Part shown: positions 9,625-19,809 of the stretch, in pieces
How the letters are laid out: the number at the start of each line of letters is the position of its first letter
Position numbering within the stretch: the stretch's first letter is position 1
From: Rahnella inusitata
Lineage (GTDB): Bacteria; Pseudomonadota; Gammaproteobacteria; Enterobacterales; Enterobacteriaceae
NCBI RefSeq assembly: GCF_003263515.1
Contig: NZ_JYDE01000042.1
Span: 1-64,000, forward strand
Direction: 5' to 3'
Length of the DNA stretch: 64,000 nt
Translations under genes and position numbers: made by a program
Notes under the pieces: generated by a model
Seen by the model: only the letters and a program-made list of their open reading frames with translations
What the model was told of the DNA's origin: nothing
Database searches by the model: none

Positions 9625-12432
9625 TTATTTAACGTTCAGCGCATCGTTAACCAGATCTTGCTGTTGCTTCTGGTGAACGGACATGTAGCCGACTGCCGGA
9701 GAGGCAGAGGCCGGGCGTCCTGCGTAACGTAAAGAAGCCCCGAAAGGAATCACTTCACGGAAATTGTGTTGGCTGCAGTACCATGCGCCCTGATTCAGCG
9801 GCTCTTCCTGACACCAGACGAAATCATGAACGTGCGCGTATTGTTCCAGCACTTCCTGAATGGCCTTGTGCGGGAACGGATACAGCTGTTCGATACGGAC
9901 GATCGCGACGTCGGTTTTTTCGTTCTTACGACGCTGTTCCAGCAGATCATAGTAGACCTTACCTGAACACATCACGACGCGCTTAACCTGTTTCGGATCC
10001 AGTTCGTCCACTTCACCAATGGCCGGCAGGAAGCTGCCGTTGGCCAGTTCGTCCAGCGTGGAAACCGCCAGCGGATGACGCAACAGAGACTTCGGTGACA
10101 TCACGATCAGCGGACGACGCATACCGCGCAGCGCCTGACGACGGATCATGTGATAAACCTGCGCCGGGGTAGACGGGATACATACCTGCATGTTTTGCTC
10201 AGCGCAAAGTTGCAGATAGCGTTCCAGACGCGCGGAGGAGTGCTCCGGCCCCTGCCCTTCGTAGCCGTGCGGCAGCAGCATCACCAGACCACACATGCGG
10301 CCCCATTTTTGCTCGCCGGAGCTGATGAACTGGTCGATGACCACCTGAGCACCGTTGGCGAAATCGCCGAACTGCGCTTCCCAGATAGTCAGCGTACGCG
10401 GTTCAGCCGTGGCATAACCGTATTCAAACGCCAGCACCGCTTCTTCGGAAAGCACGGAGTCCCAGACGTTGAATTCGCCCTGGCTGTTGTGAATATTCGA
10501 CAGCGGCACATACACAGAACCGTTTTTCTGGTTGTGGATCACCGCGTGACGGTGGAAGAAGGTTCCGCGACCGGTATCTTCACCGGACAGACGGATAGGA
10601 ATACCTTCGTCGACCAGCGTGGCGTAAGCCAGATTTTCGGCACCGCCCCAGTCAAACTTCTTGTTCCCTTCAGCCATCTCGTTACGGTCGCCATAAATCT
10701 TGGCCACGCGGGACTGCATTTCGATAGCGTCCGGTACATGGCTGACGCGACGCGCCAGCTCCTGCAGACGTTTGAACTCCACCTTATTCGGGTAAGCTTC
10801 GTCCCACTCGTGGTTCAGATACGGTGACCAGGTGAACGTGTGCATGTCATTTTGACGCCACTCTTCCACCACACACTCACCGGCATCCAGCGCATCGCGG
10901 TACAGATTGACCATTTCGGTCGCATCTTCCAGGCTGGCAACGTTCTGCTCAGTCAGAATGTCTGCATAGATTTTGCGCGGTGTCGGGTGTTTCTTGATCT
11001 TGTTGTACATCAGTGGCTGCGTTGCGCTTGGCTCATCGGCTTCGTTATGGCCGTGGCGACGGTAGCAAACCAGATCAATCATGACATCGCGTTTAAAAGT
11101 ATTGCGGAAATCCAGCGCCAGACGGGTCACGAAAGCGACAGCTTCCGGGTCATCCGCATTGACGTGGAAAATCGGCGCCTGCACCATTTTCGCGATATCG
11201 GTACAATAATCGGTAGAACGCGCATCTTTCGGGTTCGAGGTGGTGAAGCCCACCTGGTTATTAATGACGATACGCACAGTACCGCCCACTTCATAACCGC
11301 GCGCCAGCGACATGTTCAGTGTTTCCTGAACCACGCCCTGACCGGTAATCGCCGCGTCACCGTGAATGGTGATTGGCAGAACCATGTTGCTGCGCGCTTC
11401 GTCCAGACGGTCGCGACGAGCACGGACAGAACCGATGACGACCGGGCTGACGATTTCCAAATGCGACGGGTTAAACGCCAGCGCCAGGTGAACCATACCG
11501 CCTTCGGTTTCCACATCAGACGAATAGCCCATGTGGTATTTCACGTCACCGGTGCCCAGGTGTTCTTTATGTTTGCCGGAGAATTCGTCAAACAGATCCT
11601 GAGGTTTTTTACCCAGCACGTTGATCAACACGTTCAGACGACCACGGTGCGCCATACCCAGCACCACTTCACGCGTTCCATTTTTGCCCGCGTGACGGAT
11701 CATGTCTTTCAGCATCGGAACCAGCGCATCGCCACCTTCCAGGGAGAAGCGTTTAGCTCCCGGGAATTTCGCGCCCAGATAACGTTCCAGACCTTCTGCT
11801 GCGGTCAGCTCTTTCAGGAACGTTTTCTTTTCTTCATTGGTGAAGTTTGCACGACCGACCACGGATTCGACACGCTGCTGGATCCAGCGTTTCTCTTCGG
11901 TGTTGGTGATGTGCATGTATTCCACACCGATGGAGCCGCAATAGGTCTGCTTCAGGGCTTTATACAGCTCGCCGAGCTGCATGGTTTCTTTGCCGATGGC
12001 AAAAGAACCGACGTTGAAGGTTTCCTGGAAATCAGCTTCGGTCAGATGGTGGAACGCAGGGTCAAGATCGGGCACATCGTCCAGTTTCCACAGGCCGAGG
12101 GGATCAAGGTTCGCGTTCTGATGGCCACGGAAGCGGAAGGCGTTGATTAACTGCAACACCTTAACTTGCTTGGCATCCGTTTCAGGATCGCTGATGGAGG
12201 AGTTATAACGTGACGCATCTTTCGCCAGACGGCGGAAGTAGTCCCGTGTTTGAGAATGGAGTTGCTCTGGTTTCACACCCACTGTTGGTAGCTGTTTAAA
12301 AATCGAACGCCAGCTATCGTCAACGGAACCAGGATCGGTTAAGTAGTCTTCATAGAGTTGTTCTATGTAAGACTGGTTCGCACCCGCCAGATAGGAGGAA
12401 TCCAGCCAGGCCTTCATTGCGCCGTTCTGCAT
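9625..12432 (-). CDS. sucA: 2-oxoglutarate dehydrogenase E1
   Basis: 935 residues (933 in E. coli), starting MQNGAMKAWLDSSYLAGANQ with AAGGGATC upstream. The thiamine-diphosphate enzyme decarboxylates 2-oxoglutarate and passes the succinyl group to SucB. Visible family motifs include LGMAHRGRLNVLINVLGKK, the TPP/Mg region GDAAITGQGVVQETLNM and RRHGHNEADEPSATQP. A 429-base gap separates it from sdhB and may contain a secondary promoter, as known in E. coli. Confidence 0.98.
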   Translation of the reverse strand: MQNGAMKAWLDSSYLAGANQSYIEQLYEDYLTDPGSVDDSWRSIFKQLPTVGVKPEQLHSQTRDYFRRLAKDASRYNSSISDPETDAKQVKVLQLINAFRFRGHQNANLDPLGLWKLDDVPDLDPAFHHLTEADFQETFNVGSFAIGKETMQLGELYKALKQTYCGSIGVEYMHITNTEEKRWIQQRVESVVGRANFTNEEKKTFLKELTAAEGLERYLGAKFPGAKRFSLEGGDALVPMLKDMIRHAGKNGTREVVLGMAHRGRLNVLINVLGKKPQDLFDEFSGKHKEHLGTGDVKYHMGYSSDVETEGGMVHLALAFNPSHLEIVSPVVIGSVRARRDRLDEARSNMVLPITIHGDAAITGQGVVQETLNMSLARGYEVGGTVRIVINNQVGFTTSNPKDARSTDYCTDIAKMVQAPIFHVNADDPEAVAFVTRLALDFRNTFKRDVMIDLVCYRRHGHNEADEPSATQPLMYNKIKKHPTPRKIYADILTEQNVASLEDATEMVNLYRDALDAGECVVEEWRQNDMHTFTWSPYLNHEWDEAYPNKVEFKRLQELARRVSHVPDAIEMQSRVAKIYGDRNEMAEGNKKFDWGGAENLAYATLVDEGIPIRLSGEDTGRGTFFHRHAVIHNQKNGSVYVPLSNIHNSQGEFNVWDSVLSEEAVLAFEYGYATAEPRTLTIWEAQFGDFANGAQVVIDQFISSGEQKWGRMCGLVMLLPHGYEGQGPEHSSARLERYLQLCAEQNMQVCIPSTPAQVYHMIRRQALRGMRRPLIVMSPKSLLRHPLAVSTLDELANGSFLPAIGEVDELDPKQVKRVVMCSGKVYYDLLEQRRKNEKTDVAIVRIEQLYPFPHKAIQEVLEQYAHVHDFVWCQEEPLNQGAWYCSQHNFREVIPFGASLRYAGRPASASPAVGYMSVHQKQQQDLVNDALNVK

Positions 12433-12861
12433 CGTGATCCCTTAAGCTTTGAAGCTTTAGTTTTCGCCGTGGTTAATAATAATGACCGTGATACACCGCG
12501 GTAAAACGGTTTTCCTTACTAAAACAGTTCGTTGGTTGAGCGTTTGGCTCTTCAAGGAACCTTCAAAAATCCGCCATGCGCGTGACTGACTTTTGAAGTT
12601 GCCCTGCTTATCTTTCTCCCCCTGGCGACACCTTGTATGCCACTTATCTGTAAAAACAGCTGAAACTGATGTCCCTGATTTTTACCCAACTATCTTACTC
12701 CAGTCAGGCGCAACTTTGTTGCACTTGTTGCTACTTTGTTATTAAAAATTTACTTATTTGCTATCAGCGCCTCAGTTAGCACATTTGTAACTATTGTAAG
12801 TAGCGCTTATGAGTAAATAACAGCGGGAACCTGAGTTCCCGCTGTGGCATGGCTTATCTTG
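12433..12861. other. Intergenic region between sdhB and sucA
   Basis: No gene seen. Next to sdhB is the hairpin described at 12821-12844. A second inverted repeat, CTTCAAAA (12561-12568) with TTTTGAAG (12591-12598), lies nearer sucA. The corresponding E. coli gap holds the internal suc promoter; I cannot assign its boxes here with confidence. Confidence 0.5.
12821..12844 (-). terminator. Hairpin after sdhB, possible partial terminator or attenuator
   Basis: Perfect 10-bp stem CAGCGGGAAC / GTTCCCGCTG with a 4-base loop, 17 bases past the sdhB stop. Minus-strand sequence after it is TTATTTACT, a poor U tract, so read-through into sucA is expected. It may lower suc relative to sdh expression. 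Confidence 0.55.
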
Positions 12862-13578
12862 TCAGGCACCGCGTTGTAGCAGCATCGATTTGATATGCCC
12901 GATAGCTTTGGTCGGATTTAGCCCTTTCGGACACACACTCACACAGTTCATGATGCTGTGGCAGCGGAATACGCTGAAAGCATCATTCAGATCGTCGAGA
13001 CGCGGTTGTGTTTCGGTATCGCGGCTGTCGATCAGGAAACGGTAAGCGGCCAGAAGACCTGCCGGACCGACAAACTTGTCCGGGTTCCACCAGAAGGACG
13101 GGCACGACGTCGAGCAACAGGCGCAGAGAATACATTCGTACAATCCGTCGAGTTTTTCGCGTTCTTCCGGCATTTGCAAATGCTCACGCGCCGGAGGATT
13201 TTTCCCATCATTCAACAAGTAAGGCTTAATCTTCTCATACTGCTTATAGAATTGCCCCATGTCCACTACAAGGTCGCGCACAACCGGTAACCCAGGTAAC
13301 GGACGGATAACAATCTTCTTGCTGCCATGACGTAACGTCGAGACCGGCGTGATACAGGCCAGACCGTTTTTCCCGTTCATGTTCAGACCGTCTGAACCAC
13401 AAACGCCTTCACGGCAAGAGCGGCGGAAGGCCAGCGTCGGATCCTGCTCTTTCAGCAAAATCAGCGCATCAAGCAACATCATGTCGCGCCCTTCCTGGGC
13501 TTCCAGCACATAGTCTTTCATGTACGGGACGTCATCGACGTCCGGGTTATAGCGATAAATCGAAAATTCGAGTTTCAT
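12862..13578 (-). CDS. sdhB: Succinate dehydrogenase iron-sulfur subunit
   Basis: 238 residues, the E. coli length. The N-terminal ferredoxin domain carries the [2Fe-2S] cysteines in CREGVCGSDGLNMNGKNGLA; the C-terminal domain carries [4Fe-4S] and [3Fe-4S] ligands in CILCACCSTSCPSFWW and CHSIMNCVSVCPKGLNP. It relays electrons from FAD in SdhA to ubiquinone at SdhCD. It starts 19 bases after sdhA. Confidence 0.98.
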   Translation of the reverse strand: MKLEFSIYRYNPDVDDVPYMKDYVLEAQEGRDMMLLDALILLKEQDPTLAFRRSCREGVCGSDGLNMNGKNGLACITPVSTLRHGSKKIVIRPLPGLPVVRDLVVDMGQFYKQYEKIKPYLLNDGKNPPAREHLQMPEEREKLDGLYECILCACCSTSCPSFWWNPDKFVGPAGLLAAYRFLIDSRDTETQPRLDDLNDAFSVFRCHSIMNCVSVCPKGLNPTKAIGHIKSMLLQRGA

Positions 13579-13597
13579 ATTCTGTCTCCGCTACGCC

Positions 13598-15364
13598 CTA
13601 GTAAGTACGCGCTTTCGGCGGGAACGCCGCGCGAAGCTTAGGCTGCATGTTCACCTCACGGCGGGTCATGCTTTCGGTTTCCGGCTGATACAGCGTGTGG
13701 CACAACCAGTTCGCATCATCACGATCCGGGAAGTCAAAGCGGCTGTGAGCGCCACGGCTTTCGGTGCGGTAGTTTGCGGAGACAGCCGTCGAGAACGCGG
13801 TTTCCATCAGGTTATCCAGCTCCAGACATTCCACGCGCTGAGTGTTGAACTCCGTCGAGGTATCGTCCAGACGGGCCGTTTTCAGACGTTCGCGGATCAC
13901 TTTCAGCTGTTCCAGACCTTCAGCCATCGCATCGCCTTCGCGGAATACCGAGAAGTTGTTCTGCATACAGGCTTGCAAGTCTTTGCGGATAGCCACCGGA
14001 TCTTCACCGGAACGGGTATTGTTCCAGCGATTGAGACGCTCAAGAGACACATCAATGTCGTCCTGAGAGGCTTCACGGCTGTCGCCCTGCTCATTGATAG
14101 ATTCCTGCAAGTGCATACCGGCAGCGCGACCAAACACCACCAGATCCAGCAGCGAGTTGCCACCGAGGCGGTTGGCACCGTGAACGGAAACACAGGCAAT
14201 TTCGCCGACCGCGAACAGCCCTGGGATCACCACGTCTTCGCCCTTCTCGTTCACACGCAGTGCCTGACCGGTCACTTTGGTCGGAATACCGCCCATCATG
14301 TAATGGCAGGTTGGCAGAACAGGGATCGGCTCTTTGATGGGATCCACGTGGGCAAAGGTGCGGGAGAGTTCGAGAATGCCCGGCAGGCGGGATTCCAGCA
14401 CTTCACGACCCAGATGATCGAGTTTCAGTTTTACGTGCGGGCCCCACGGACCTTCGCAGCCACGGCCTTCACGGATTTCGATCATGATGGAACGAGCCAC
14501 CACGTCACGACCCGCAAGGTCTTTGGCATTCGGCGCATAACGTTCCATGAAACGTTCGCCGTCTTTATTGAGCAAATAACCGCCTTCACCACGGCAGCCT
14601 TCTGTGACCAGAACGCCCGCACCGGCGATACCGGTCGGGTGGAATTGCCACATTTCCATATCCTGCACTGGCACGCCAGCGCGCAGCGCCATACCCACAC
14701 CGTCGCCGGTATTGATGTGTGCGTTAGTGGTGGACTGGTAAATACGGCCTGCACCGCCGGTTGCCAGCACGGTCGCTTTGGCTTTGAAGTAGACCACTTC
14801 ACCAGTTTCGATGCAGATAGCCGTACAGCCGACGATCGCGCCGTCCTGATTCTTCACTAAATCCAGTGAATACCATTCGGAGAAAATCGTGGTGCCGTTT
14901 TTCAGGTTTTGCTGATACAGCGTGTGCAGCAATGCGTGGCCGGTACGGTCAGCGGCTGCTGCTGTGCGGGCCGCCTGCTCGCCGCCGAAGTTCTTCGACT
15001 GGCCACCAAACGGACGCTGATAAATACGGCCATCTTCAAGACGGGAGAAAGGCAGACCCATGTGTTCGAGTTCCAGAATCGCTTCCGGCCCGGTTTTACA
15101 CATATATTCAATGGCGTCCTGATCACCGATGTAGTCGGAACCTTTTACGGTGTCGTACATATGCCATTCCCAGTCATCCTCATGGGTGTTGCCCAGCGCG
15201 ACGGTAATACCGCCCTGCGCTGACACCGTATGGGAGCGGGTCGGGAAGACTTTGGAAATCAGGGCACAGGTCTGGCCCGTTTGTGAAATCTGTAATGCTG
15301 CACGCATACCGGCGCCACCTGCACCGATCACTACAGCATCAAACTCTCTGACTGGCAGATTCAT
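13598..15364 (-). CDS. sdhA: Succinate dehydrogenase flavoprotein subunit
   Basis: 588 residues, the E. coli length. The dinucleotide fold [14 protein letters not shown] is at residues 11-24 and the covalent FAD histidine is His45 ([10 protein letters not shown]). The active-site region [20 protein letters not shown] and the C-terminal [15 protein letters not shown] are intact. It oxidises succinate to fumarate. Three bases separate it from sdhD. Confidence 0.98.
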   Translation of the reverse strand: MNLPVREFDAVVIGAGGAGMRAALQISQTGQTCALISKVFPTRSHTVSAQGGITVALGNTHEDDWEWHMYDTVKGSDYIGDQDAIEYMCKTGPEAILELEHMGLPFSRLEDGRIYQRPFGGQSKNFGGEQAARTAAAADRTGHALLHTLYQQNLKNGTTIFSEWYSLDLVKNQDGAIVGCTAICIETGEVVYFKAKATVLATGGAGRIYQSTTNAHINTGDGVGMALRAGVPVQDMEMWQFHPTGIAGAGVLVTEGCRGEGGYLLNKDGERFMERYAPNAKDLAGRDVVARSIMIEIREGRGCEGPWGPHVKLKLDHLGREVLESRLPGILELSRTFAHVDPIKEPIPVLPTCHYMMGGIPTKVTGQALRVNEKGEDVVIPGLFAVGEIACVSVHGANRLGGNSLLDLVVFGRAAGMHLQESINEQGDSREASQDDIDVSLERLNRWNNTRSGEDPVAIRKDLQACMQNNFSVFREGDAMAEGLEQLKVIRERLKTARLDDTSTEFNTQRVECLELDNLMETAFSTAVSANYRTESRGAHSRFDFPDRDDANWLCHTLYQPETESMTRREVNMQPKLRAAFPPKARTY

Positions 15365-15367
15365 TTA

Positions 15368-15715
15368 CTACGCTCCCCAAACAACAATTGTTCCGTAAAG
15401 TAGGTAAACCACTAACGTGACGACGATGGCCAGTTGCAGCACCAGTCGAACAGCTACCGGTTTGACATAGTCCGTTAACACCTGCCACATGCCGATCCAC
15501 GCATGAATCAAAATCGACAGCAGCGCCAGCAGTGTGAATACTTTGGTGATGGAGGAAGCGAAGAAGCCATGCCAGACATCAAACGTCAGTTCCTGGGCCA
15601 GAACCACGAAGCCCAGAATATAAAGGATGTACAGGGTGAGAATAATTGCGGAAGCACGAAGTAACAGCCAGTCGTGCACACCATTGCGCCCTAATGCAGA
15701 AACATTGCTTACCAT
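15368..15715 (-). CDS. sdhD: Succinate dehydrogenase membrane anchor SdhD
   Basis: 115 residues with three membrane helices (about 16-37, 59-80 and 90-112). The heme b ligand His71 (SILIHAWIG) and the quinone-site Tyr83 (TDY) match E. coli positions. It overlaps the end of sdhC by seven bases. Confidence 0.97.
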   Translation of the reverse strand: MVSNVSALGRNGVHDWLLLRASAIILTLYILYILGFVVLAQELTFDVWHGFFASSITKVFTLLALLSILIHAWIGMWQVLTDYVKPVAVRLVLQLAIVVTLVVYLLYGTIVVWGA

Positions 15716-16098
15716 ACGAGGACTCCAGCCAGAATTGACAGCACGACGGTCAGACCGATTGCCACCTGGGCAGAACGGGTACCGGCAGCCAAACTCTCTT
15801 CGATATAGCCAAAATCCATCAGCAAGTGGCGGATGCCACCGCAGACGTGATAGGCCAGCGCAGTGAGTATTCCCCAGAAGATGAATTTGACGAAGAAGCT
15901 ATTCATGATGGCAGCCGCTTGCGCAAACCCTTCAGGAGAAGAGAGTGACAGGCCTAGCAGCCAGAGGAGGATACCGACGGCGACGAAGGTTATTACGCCA
16001 GAGACTCGGTGTAAGATGGACGCTATCGCAGTAACGGGAAACCGGATCGTTTGCAGATCCAGATTGACAGGTCTTTGTTTTTTCACGGTTTTGCCCAC
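15709..16098 (-). CDS. sdhC: Succinate dehydrogenase cytochrome b556 subunit
   Basis: 129 residues, the E. coli length, from GTG at 16098; an in-frame stop lies just upstream, so no longer start is possible. Three membrane helices. Quinone-site Ser27 and Arg31 and the heme ligand His84 are conserved. The residues after His84 are CGG where E. coli has VVV, a small oddity next to the heme. First gene of the sdh-suc operon, divergent from gltA. Confidence 0.96.
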   Translation of the reverse strand: MGKTVKKQRPVNLDLQTIRFPVTAIASILHRVSGVITFVAVGILLWLLGLSLSSPEGFAQAAAIMNSFFVKFIFWGILTALAYHVCGGIRHLLMDFGYIEESLAAGTRSAQVAIGLTVVLSILAGVLVW

Positions 16099-16855
16099 AC
16101 AGCTCTTATTATTTTACTTCCTCCGGTCTGGAGCAGTGTCAGACAGCATTAAGACTGTAAGCCTTCATCCCTCGCGCTCAAACAACGACATCCAATGTGC
16201 TTAAACGGCGCGTGATGCATTTTCTCAGTTTTTACGTTTGGGAAACGCGAAATGCTCAGAAAATAACGCTGGGTGCTCCTACTTCAGGGTTTGCCCGGAG
16301 ACCTCGTCGAAGTATAGGTTGATCACATTCTTATTACAATTGCCCTACAAATGCTTTATTCACATTTCTGCGAAACAGTGAGTTAGCTCCCAAATTCAAT
16401 AAATCGCACAAAATAAATTATCGAGTTTGACATTTGATCAACATTTCCATTACATATGAATCATCCCTATAGGACTGTGATACTGAGCACATACCGGCTT
16501 TACCCTCACGCACCAAAAAGGGGAAAGTATTAAGAGAATCAGTGGATCACACAATCGTAAGACGGGGTCTTCCCTGTCGGGCCAAGTTATGCAAAAGTGG
16601 TGATTGTGTAAATCCTCAACCTCTTCATTGGTACTGAGCGACAGAACAGTAATGATTTACCGAATCTTTAACAACGATGAAACGCCGCTTGTTTGTCACA
16701 GAGCAGTCTGAGACTGCAATTCGACTCAGCTCTACGTTCCCTTCCGATACGATCGCAGAGTTAAGGCTGATAATAATAATGACCTTACAAGGCGTCGCTT
16801 CCAGGCATTTCTGTTGTTATCGATTTTTAAAAATAAGGCGCTAAGGAGACTGTAA
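16099..16855. promoter_or_regulatory. Divergent sdhC / gltA control region
   Basis: About 757 bases without a gene, matching the long shared control region of E. coli, where ArcA and CRP act. For gltA a plus-strand sigma-70 candidate is TTGACA (16427-16432), 18 bases, TACATA (16451-16456), which would give a leader of roughly 390 bases. I did not assign sdhC boxes. The gltA ribosome site is AAGGAG about eight bases before its ATG. Confidence 0.55.
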
Positions 16856-18139
16856 ATGGCTGATAAGAAAGCGACACTTACCCTACAAGGTCACGACCCG
16901 ATTGAACTGGATGTGCTGTCCGGCACGCTGGGCCAGGATGAAATTGATATCCGCACCCTCGGTTCAAAAGGCCTTTTTACCTATGATCCCGGTTTCACGT
17001 CTACTGCATCCTGCGAATCCAAAATCACCTACATTGATGGTGAAGAAGGCATTCTGCTGCACCGCGGTTTCCCGATTGATCAGCTGGCGCAAGAGTCTAA
17101 CTTCCTGGAAGTGAGCTACCTGCTGCTGAACGGCGAAACCCCGACACCGAAGCAATTCGAAGAATTCAAAACCAATGTGACCCGTCACACTATGGTGCAC
17201 GAGCAGATCACCCGTCTGTTCCACGGTTTCCGTCGTGACTCTCACCCGATGGCCGTCCTGTGCGGCGTGACCGGCGCGCTGGCCGCGTTCTATCACGACT
17301 CCATTGACGTCGAAAACGAACGTCACCGCGAAATCGCCGCTTACCGTCTGCTGTCCAAAATGCCGACCGTTGCCGCGATGTGCTACAAATATTCTATCGG
17401 CCAGCCGTTCGTGTATCCGCGCAACGACCTATCCTATGCTGGCAACTTCCTGCACATGATGTTCTCCACCCCGTGTGAAGAATACAAAGTGAACCCGATT
17501 CTGGAACGTGCAATGGACCGAATTTTGATCCTGCACGCCGACCACGAACAAAACGCCTCAACGTCAACAGTGCGTACCGCTGGCTCAAGTGGCGCTAACC
17601 CGTTCGCCTGTATCGCTGCAGGTATCGCCTCACTGTGGGGACCGGCTCACGGCGGTGCCAACGAAGCCGCGTTGAAAATGCTGGAAGAAATCAGCAGCGT
17701 GGATCACATCCCTGAGTTCGTTAAACGCGCAAAAGATAAAAATGATTCGTTCCGCCTGATGGGCTTTGGTCACCGTGTTTATAAAAACTATGACCCGCGC
17801 GCCACCGTAATGCGTGAAACCTGTCATGAAGTGCTTAAAGAGCTGGATCTGAAAGATAACCTGCTGGAAGTGGCGATGGAGCTCGAGAACATCGCGCTGA
17901 ATGATCCGTACTTCATCGAGAAGAAACTGTATCCGAACGTCGATTTCTACTCCGGCATCATCCTGAAAGCGATGGGCATTCCGTCTTCCATGTTTACCGT
18001 TATCTTTGCGATGGCGCGTACCGTGGGCTGGATTGCACACTGGAGCGAAATGCACCAGGACGGCATTAAAATCGCCCGCCCTCGTCAGCTCTACACCGGC
18101 TACGACAAACGTGATTTCCATTCTCAGCTGAAAAAATAA
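16856..18139 (+). CDS. gltA: Citrate synthase
   Basis: 427 residues, the E. coli length; condenses acetyl-CoA and oxaloacetate into citrate. It is the large hexameric, NADH-sensitive type, with the N-terminal extension ([20 protein letters not shown]). Active-site segments are intact: [14 protein letters not shown] and [14 protein letters not shown] with their histidines, and the aspartate in [10 protein letters not shown]. It is followed by a strong terminator at 18165. Confidence 0.98.
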   Translation: MADKKATLTLQGHDPIELDVLSGTLGQDEIDIRTLGSKGLFTYDPGFTSTASCESKITYIDGEEGILLHRGFPIDQLAQESNFLEVSYLLLNGETPTPKQFEEFKTNVTRHTMVHEQITRLFHGFRRDSHPMAVLCGVTGALAAFYHDSIDVENERHREIAAYRLLSKMPTVAAMCYKYSIGQPFVYPRNDLSYAGNFLHMMFSTPCEEYKVNPILERAMDRILILHADHEQNASTSTVRTAGSSGANPFACIAAGIASLWGPAHGGANEAALKMLEEISSVDHIPEFVKRAKDKNDSFRLMGFGHRVYKNYDPRATVMRETCHEVLKELDLKDNLLEVAMELENIALNDPYFIEKKLYPNVDFYSGIILKAMGIPSSMFTVIFAMARTVGWIAHWSEMHQDGIKIARPRQLYTGYDKRDFHSQLKK

Positions 18140-18164
18140 TCTCTTCTTTTTTCACTATAATCCA

Positions 18165-18196
18165 AAGCGCCAGCATTTATGCTGGCGCTTTTATTT
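18165..18196 (+). terminator. Intrinsic terminator of gltA
   Basis: 10-bp stem AAGCGCCAGC / GCTGGCGCTT, loop ATTTAT, then TTATTT. It lies 25 bases after gltA; on the minus strand it could also serve the convergent DUF1996 gene, since A residues precede the stem only weakly. Confidence 0.88.
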
Positions 18197-18212
18197 ACGA
18201 CTGTTTCAGCAA

Positions 18213-19658
18213 TTATTGGTATTGTTGTTCCTGTGCACCGTAGATCGTCAATTGTGAAGGGTAATGTTCATTTTCCCTAGCACTGAACGTATATATATCC
18301 CCTTTTTTCTTCGAGTCACCACTGAGGCAAAATGCGATTTCCGTTTGCCCTTGCTGCTGCGCCTGTTTCACTATACTGGTCACATCAATATCACGATACC
18401 TCTGTGCTTCATCAAGATATAACCCTGCATAGGATTTATAGTTACACACCGGCCTGGTATTCCATGTCACACTCTTTTCGTCCCAGTCAGTTGTCGTCGG
18501 ATAAATATAAATCATCTGCGCGCCGGTTGATGTACTTCTTCCGCCAAAAAGATGCACGTTATATTTAAATAAGGCTAACTGTGAGTCCGGATAGTTAGTA
18601 GGTAGTGCGGGGATTTTAAATTTCAACAATGTGATTTTTTCATCATTACCCGCTTCCGCAGAATTTGAGGTATCACCCTGAACTAACAACTGCTGACTGT
18701 CGCCAAAGTTTTTATCACTCTCCTCTTTATTACTGACATAAGTATCAGCGCTGGTATCAAGATAGGTATATGGCATATAGCTTGTACAATCATAGTTATT
18801 ATTCATGCAGCGTTCTGTCATGAATTTTGCAGCATCAGGTGCCCAGCCATTAATAAAATCACCATGCGCGGTATAGAGTGTCCCCCATTGATCAATACGC
18901 TTTTCCCCTTCCATGATCGGATCCAGAGATAACTGAACCGTTCTCAAATCCAGAGAGGTAGCGCCTGGAAACTGATAGGCAATATTCATGTTAACGGTAG
19001 GAATATGTTTGGGGTAGTCAGCCGGGCAGACGCCGTTATCATCTGAATACACGGCATTCGGTTTGCGGGGGGAGCCTGACGGTTTTGCCGCGATATTCTT
19101 ACCATCCCAGCAGTTGGGAAATTGAATGCCGATATTAAATTGCAGAGTGCTGCCGTCTGCAGGCTGTTTACATGTACGCTGGTCACTTTGGCTGTAACCC
19201 GTACCGTCATTACATAAAAAACTAATACGCGGGTTTTGTGTAGTACCTTTATGGTCACCGGCTAAAAGCTGTAAACCCGCCGGGAACGGTATTAACGGAT
19301 TTGCTTTACTGCCCGCAGTTTGATAATACGTCTTCTGATAGAGTGGTCGCACTTCTGTGCCATCAGGTAATCTTAATGAGGGTGCCCAATAAGCTGAGGA
19401 ATCGGCTAAATCGGTACAGGTTGTGGCAGGTTTATTTTGTAGTGTTTCATATGTTGTGGATGCGTCCGTAGACGTATTACCAAAAAAATCATGCCACATC
19501 GCGTGATTAGGCATACCAAACATTAAAATAGCGTCATCACCTAAAGTGTGGTGATAAGCGCACTGAACGCTGGTCTGATAATCATCAGCCTGCGCCATAA
19601 AGGGTACGATACCTGTACAACAAAGAGAGACAAATAAGCCTGCTTTGTATTTATTCAT
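18213..19658 (-). CDS. Secreted DUF1996 protein with C-terminal DNRLRE (CBM96-like) domain
   Basis: 481 residues from ATG 19658 (GAGG seven bases upstream; a start at 19682 would add eight residues before the signal). Residues 1-26 are a Sec signal peptide (MNKYKAGLFVSLCCTGIVPF...AQA). Residues about 30-300 match DUF1996 by pattern: HAMWHDFFGN, the YWAPSLRLPDGT region, PFPAGLQLLAGD, FPNCWDG, CPADYPKHIP and AHGDFINGW. Residues about 305-480 match the DNRLRE/CBM96 beta-sandwich: DTSADTYVS, LLKFKIPALP, W-x5-VTWNTRPVC, DIDVTSIV and FSARE. About ten cysteines suggest disulfides in the periplasm or outside. DUF1996 is best known from fungi and soil bacteria and has no firm function; polysaccharide binding or cleavage is inference. 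Codon use looks more AT-rich than neighbouring genes, and no homologue sits at this place in E. coli, so gain by transfer is plausible. Confidence 0.82.
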   Translation of the reverse strand: MNKYKAGLFVSLCCTGIVPFMAQADDYQTSVQCAYHHTLGDDAILMFGMPNHAMWHDFFGNTSTDASTTYETLQNKPATTCTDLADSSAYWAPSLRLPDGTEVRPLYQKTYYQTAGSKANPLIPFPAGLQLLAGDHKGTTQNPRISFLCNDGTGYSQSDQRTCKQPADGSTLQFNIGIQFPNCWDGKNIAAKPSGSPRKPNAVYSDDNGVCPADYPKHIPTVNMNIAYQFPGATSLDLRTVQLSLDPIMEGEKRIDQWGTLYTAHGDFINGWAPDAAKFMTERCMNNNYDCTSYMPYTYLDTSADTYVSNKEESDKNFGDSQQLLVQGDTSNSAEAGNDEKITLLKFKIPALPTNYPDSQLALFKYNVHLFGGRSTSTGAQMIYIYPTTTDWDEKSVTWNTRPVCNYKSYAGLYLDEAQRYRDIDVTSIVKQAQQQGQTEIAFCLSGDSKKKGDIYTFSARENEHYPSQLTIYGAQEQQYQ

Positions 19659-19809
19659 GGGAAACCTCGCCAGTAAAATCAATTATTACACCTATTGCAA
19701 ACTTACCTGCAATTTAAAAAGCATATAATAAGCACTGGCGTTAATACGCCTGAAATATGCACACAAATATCATTTCTTATAATTTTTATTAATCATAAAA
19801 ATAACTCAC

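Noticed and set aside
10840-12150. 436-codon open frame on the plus strand inside sucA
   Set aside because: It is the antisense of a highly conserved gene with strong codon bias; the product has no recognisable motif. The same holds for 7106-8185 (sucC), 13697-14860 (sdhA), 33152-33964 (kdpB) and 57642-58580 (asnB).
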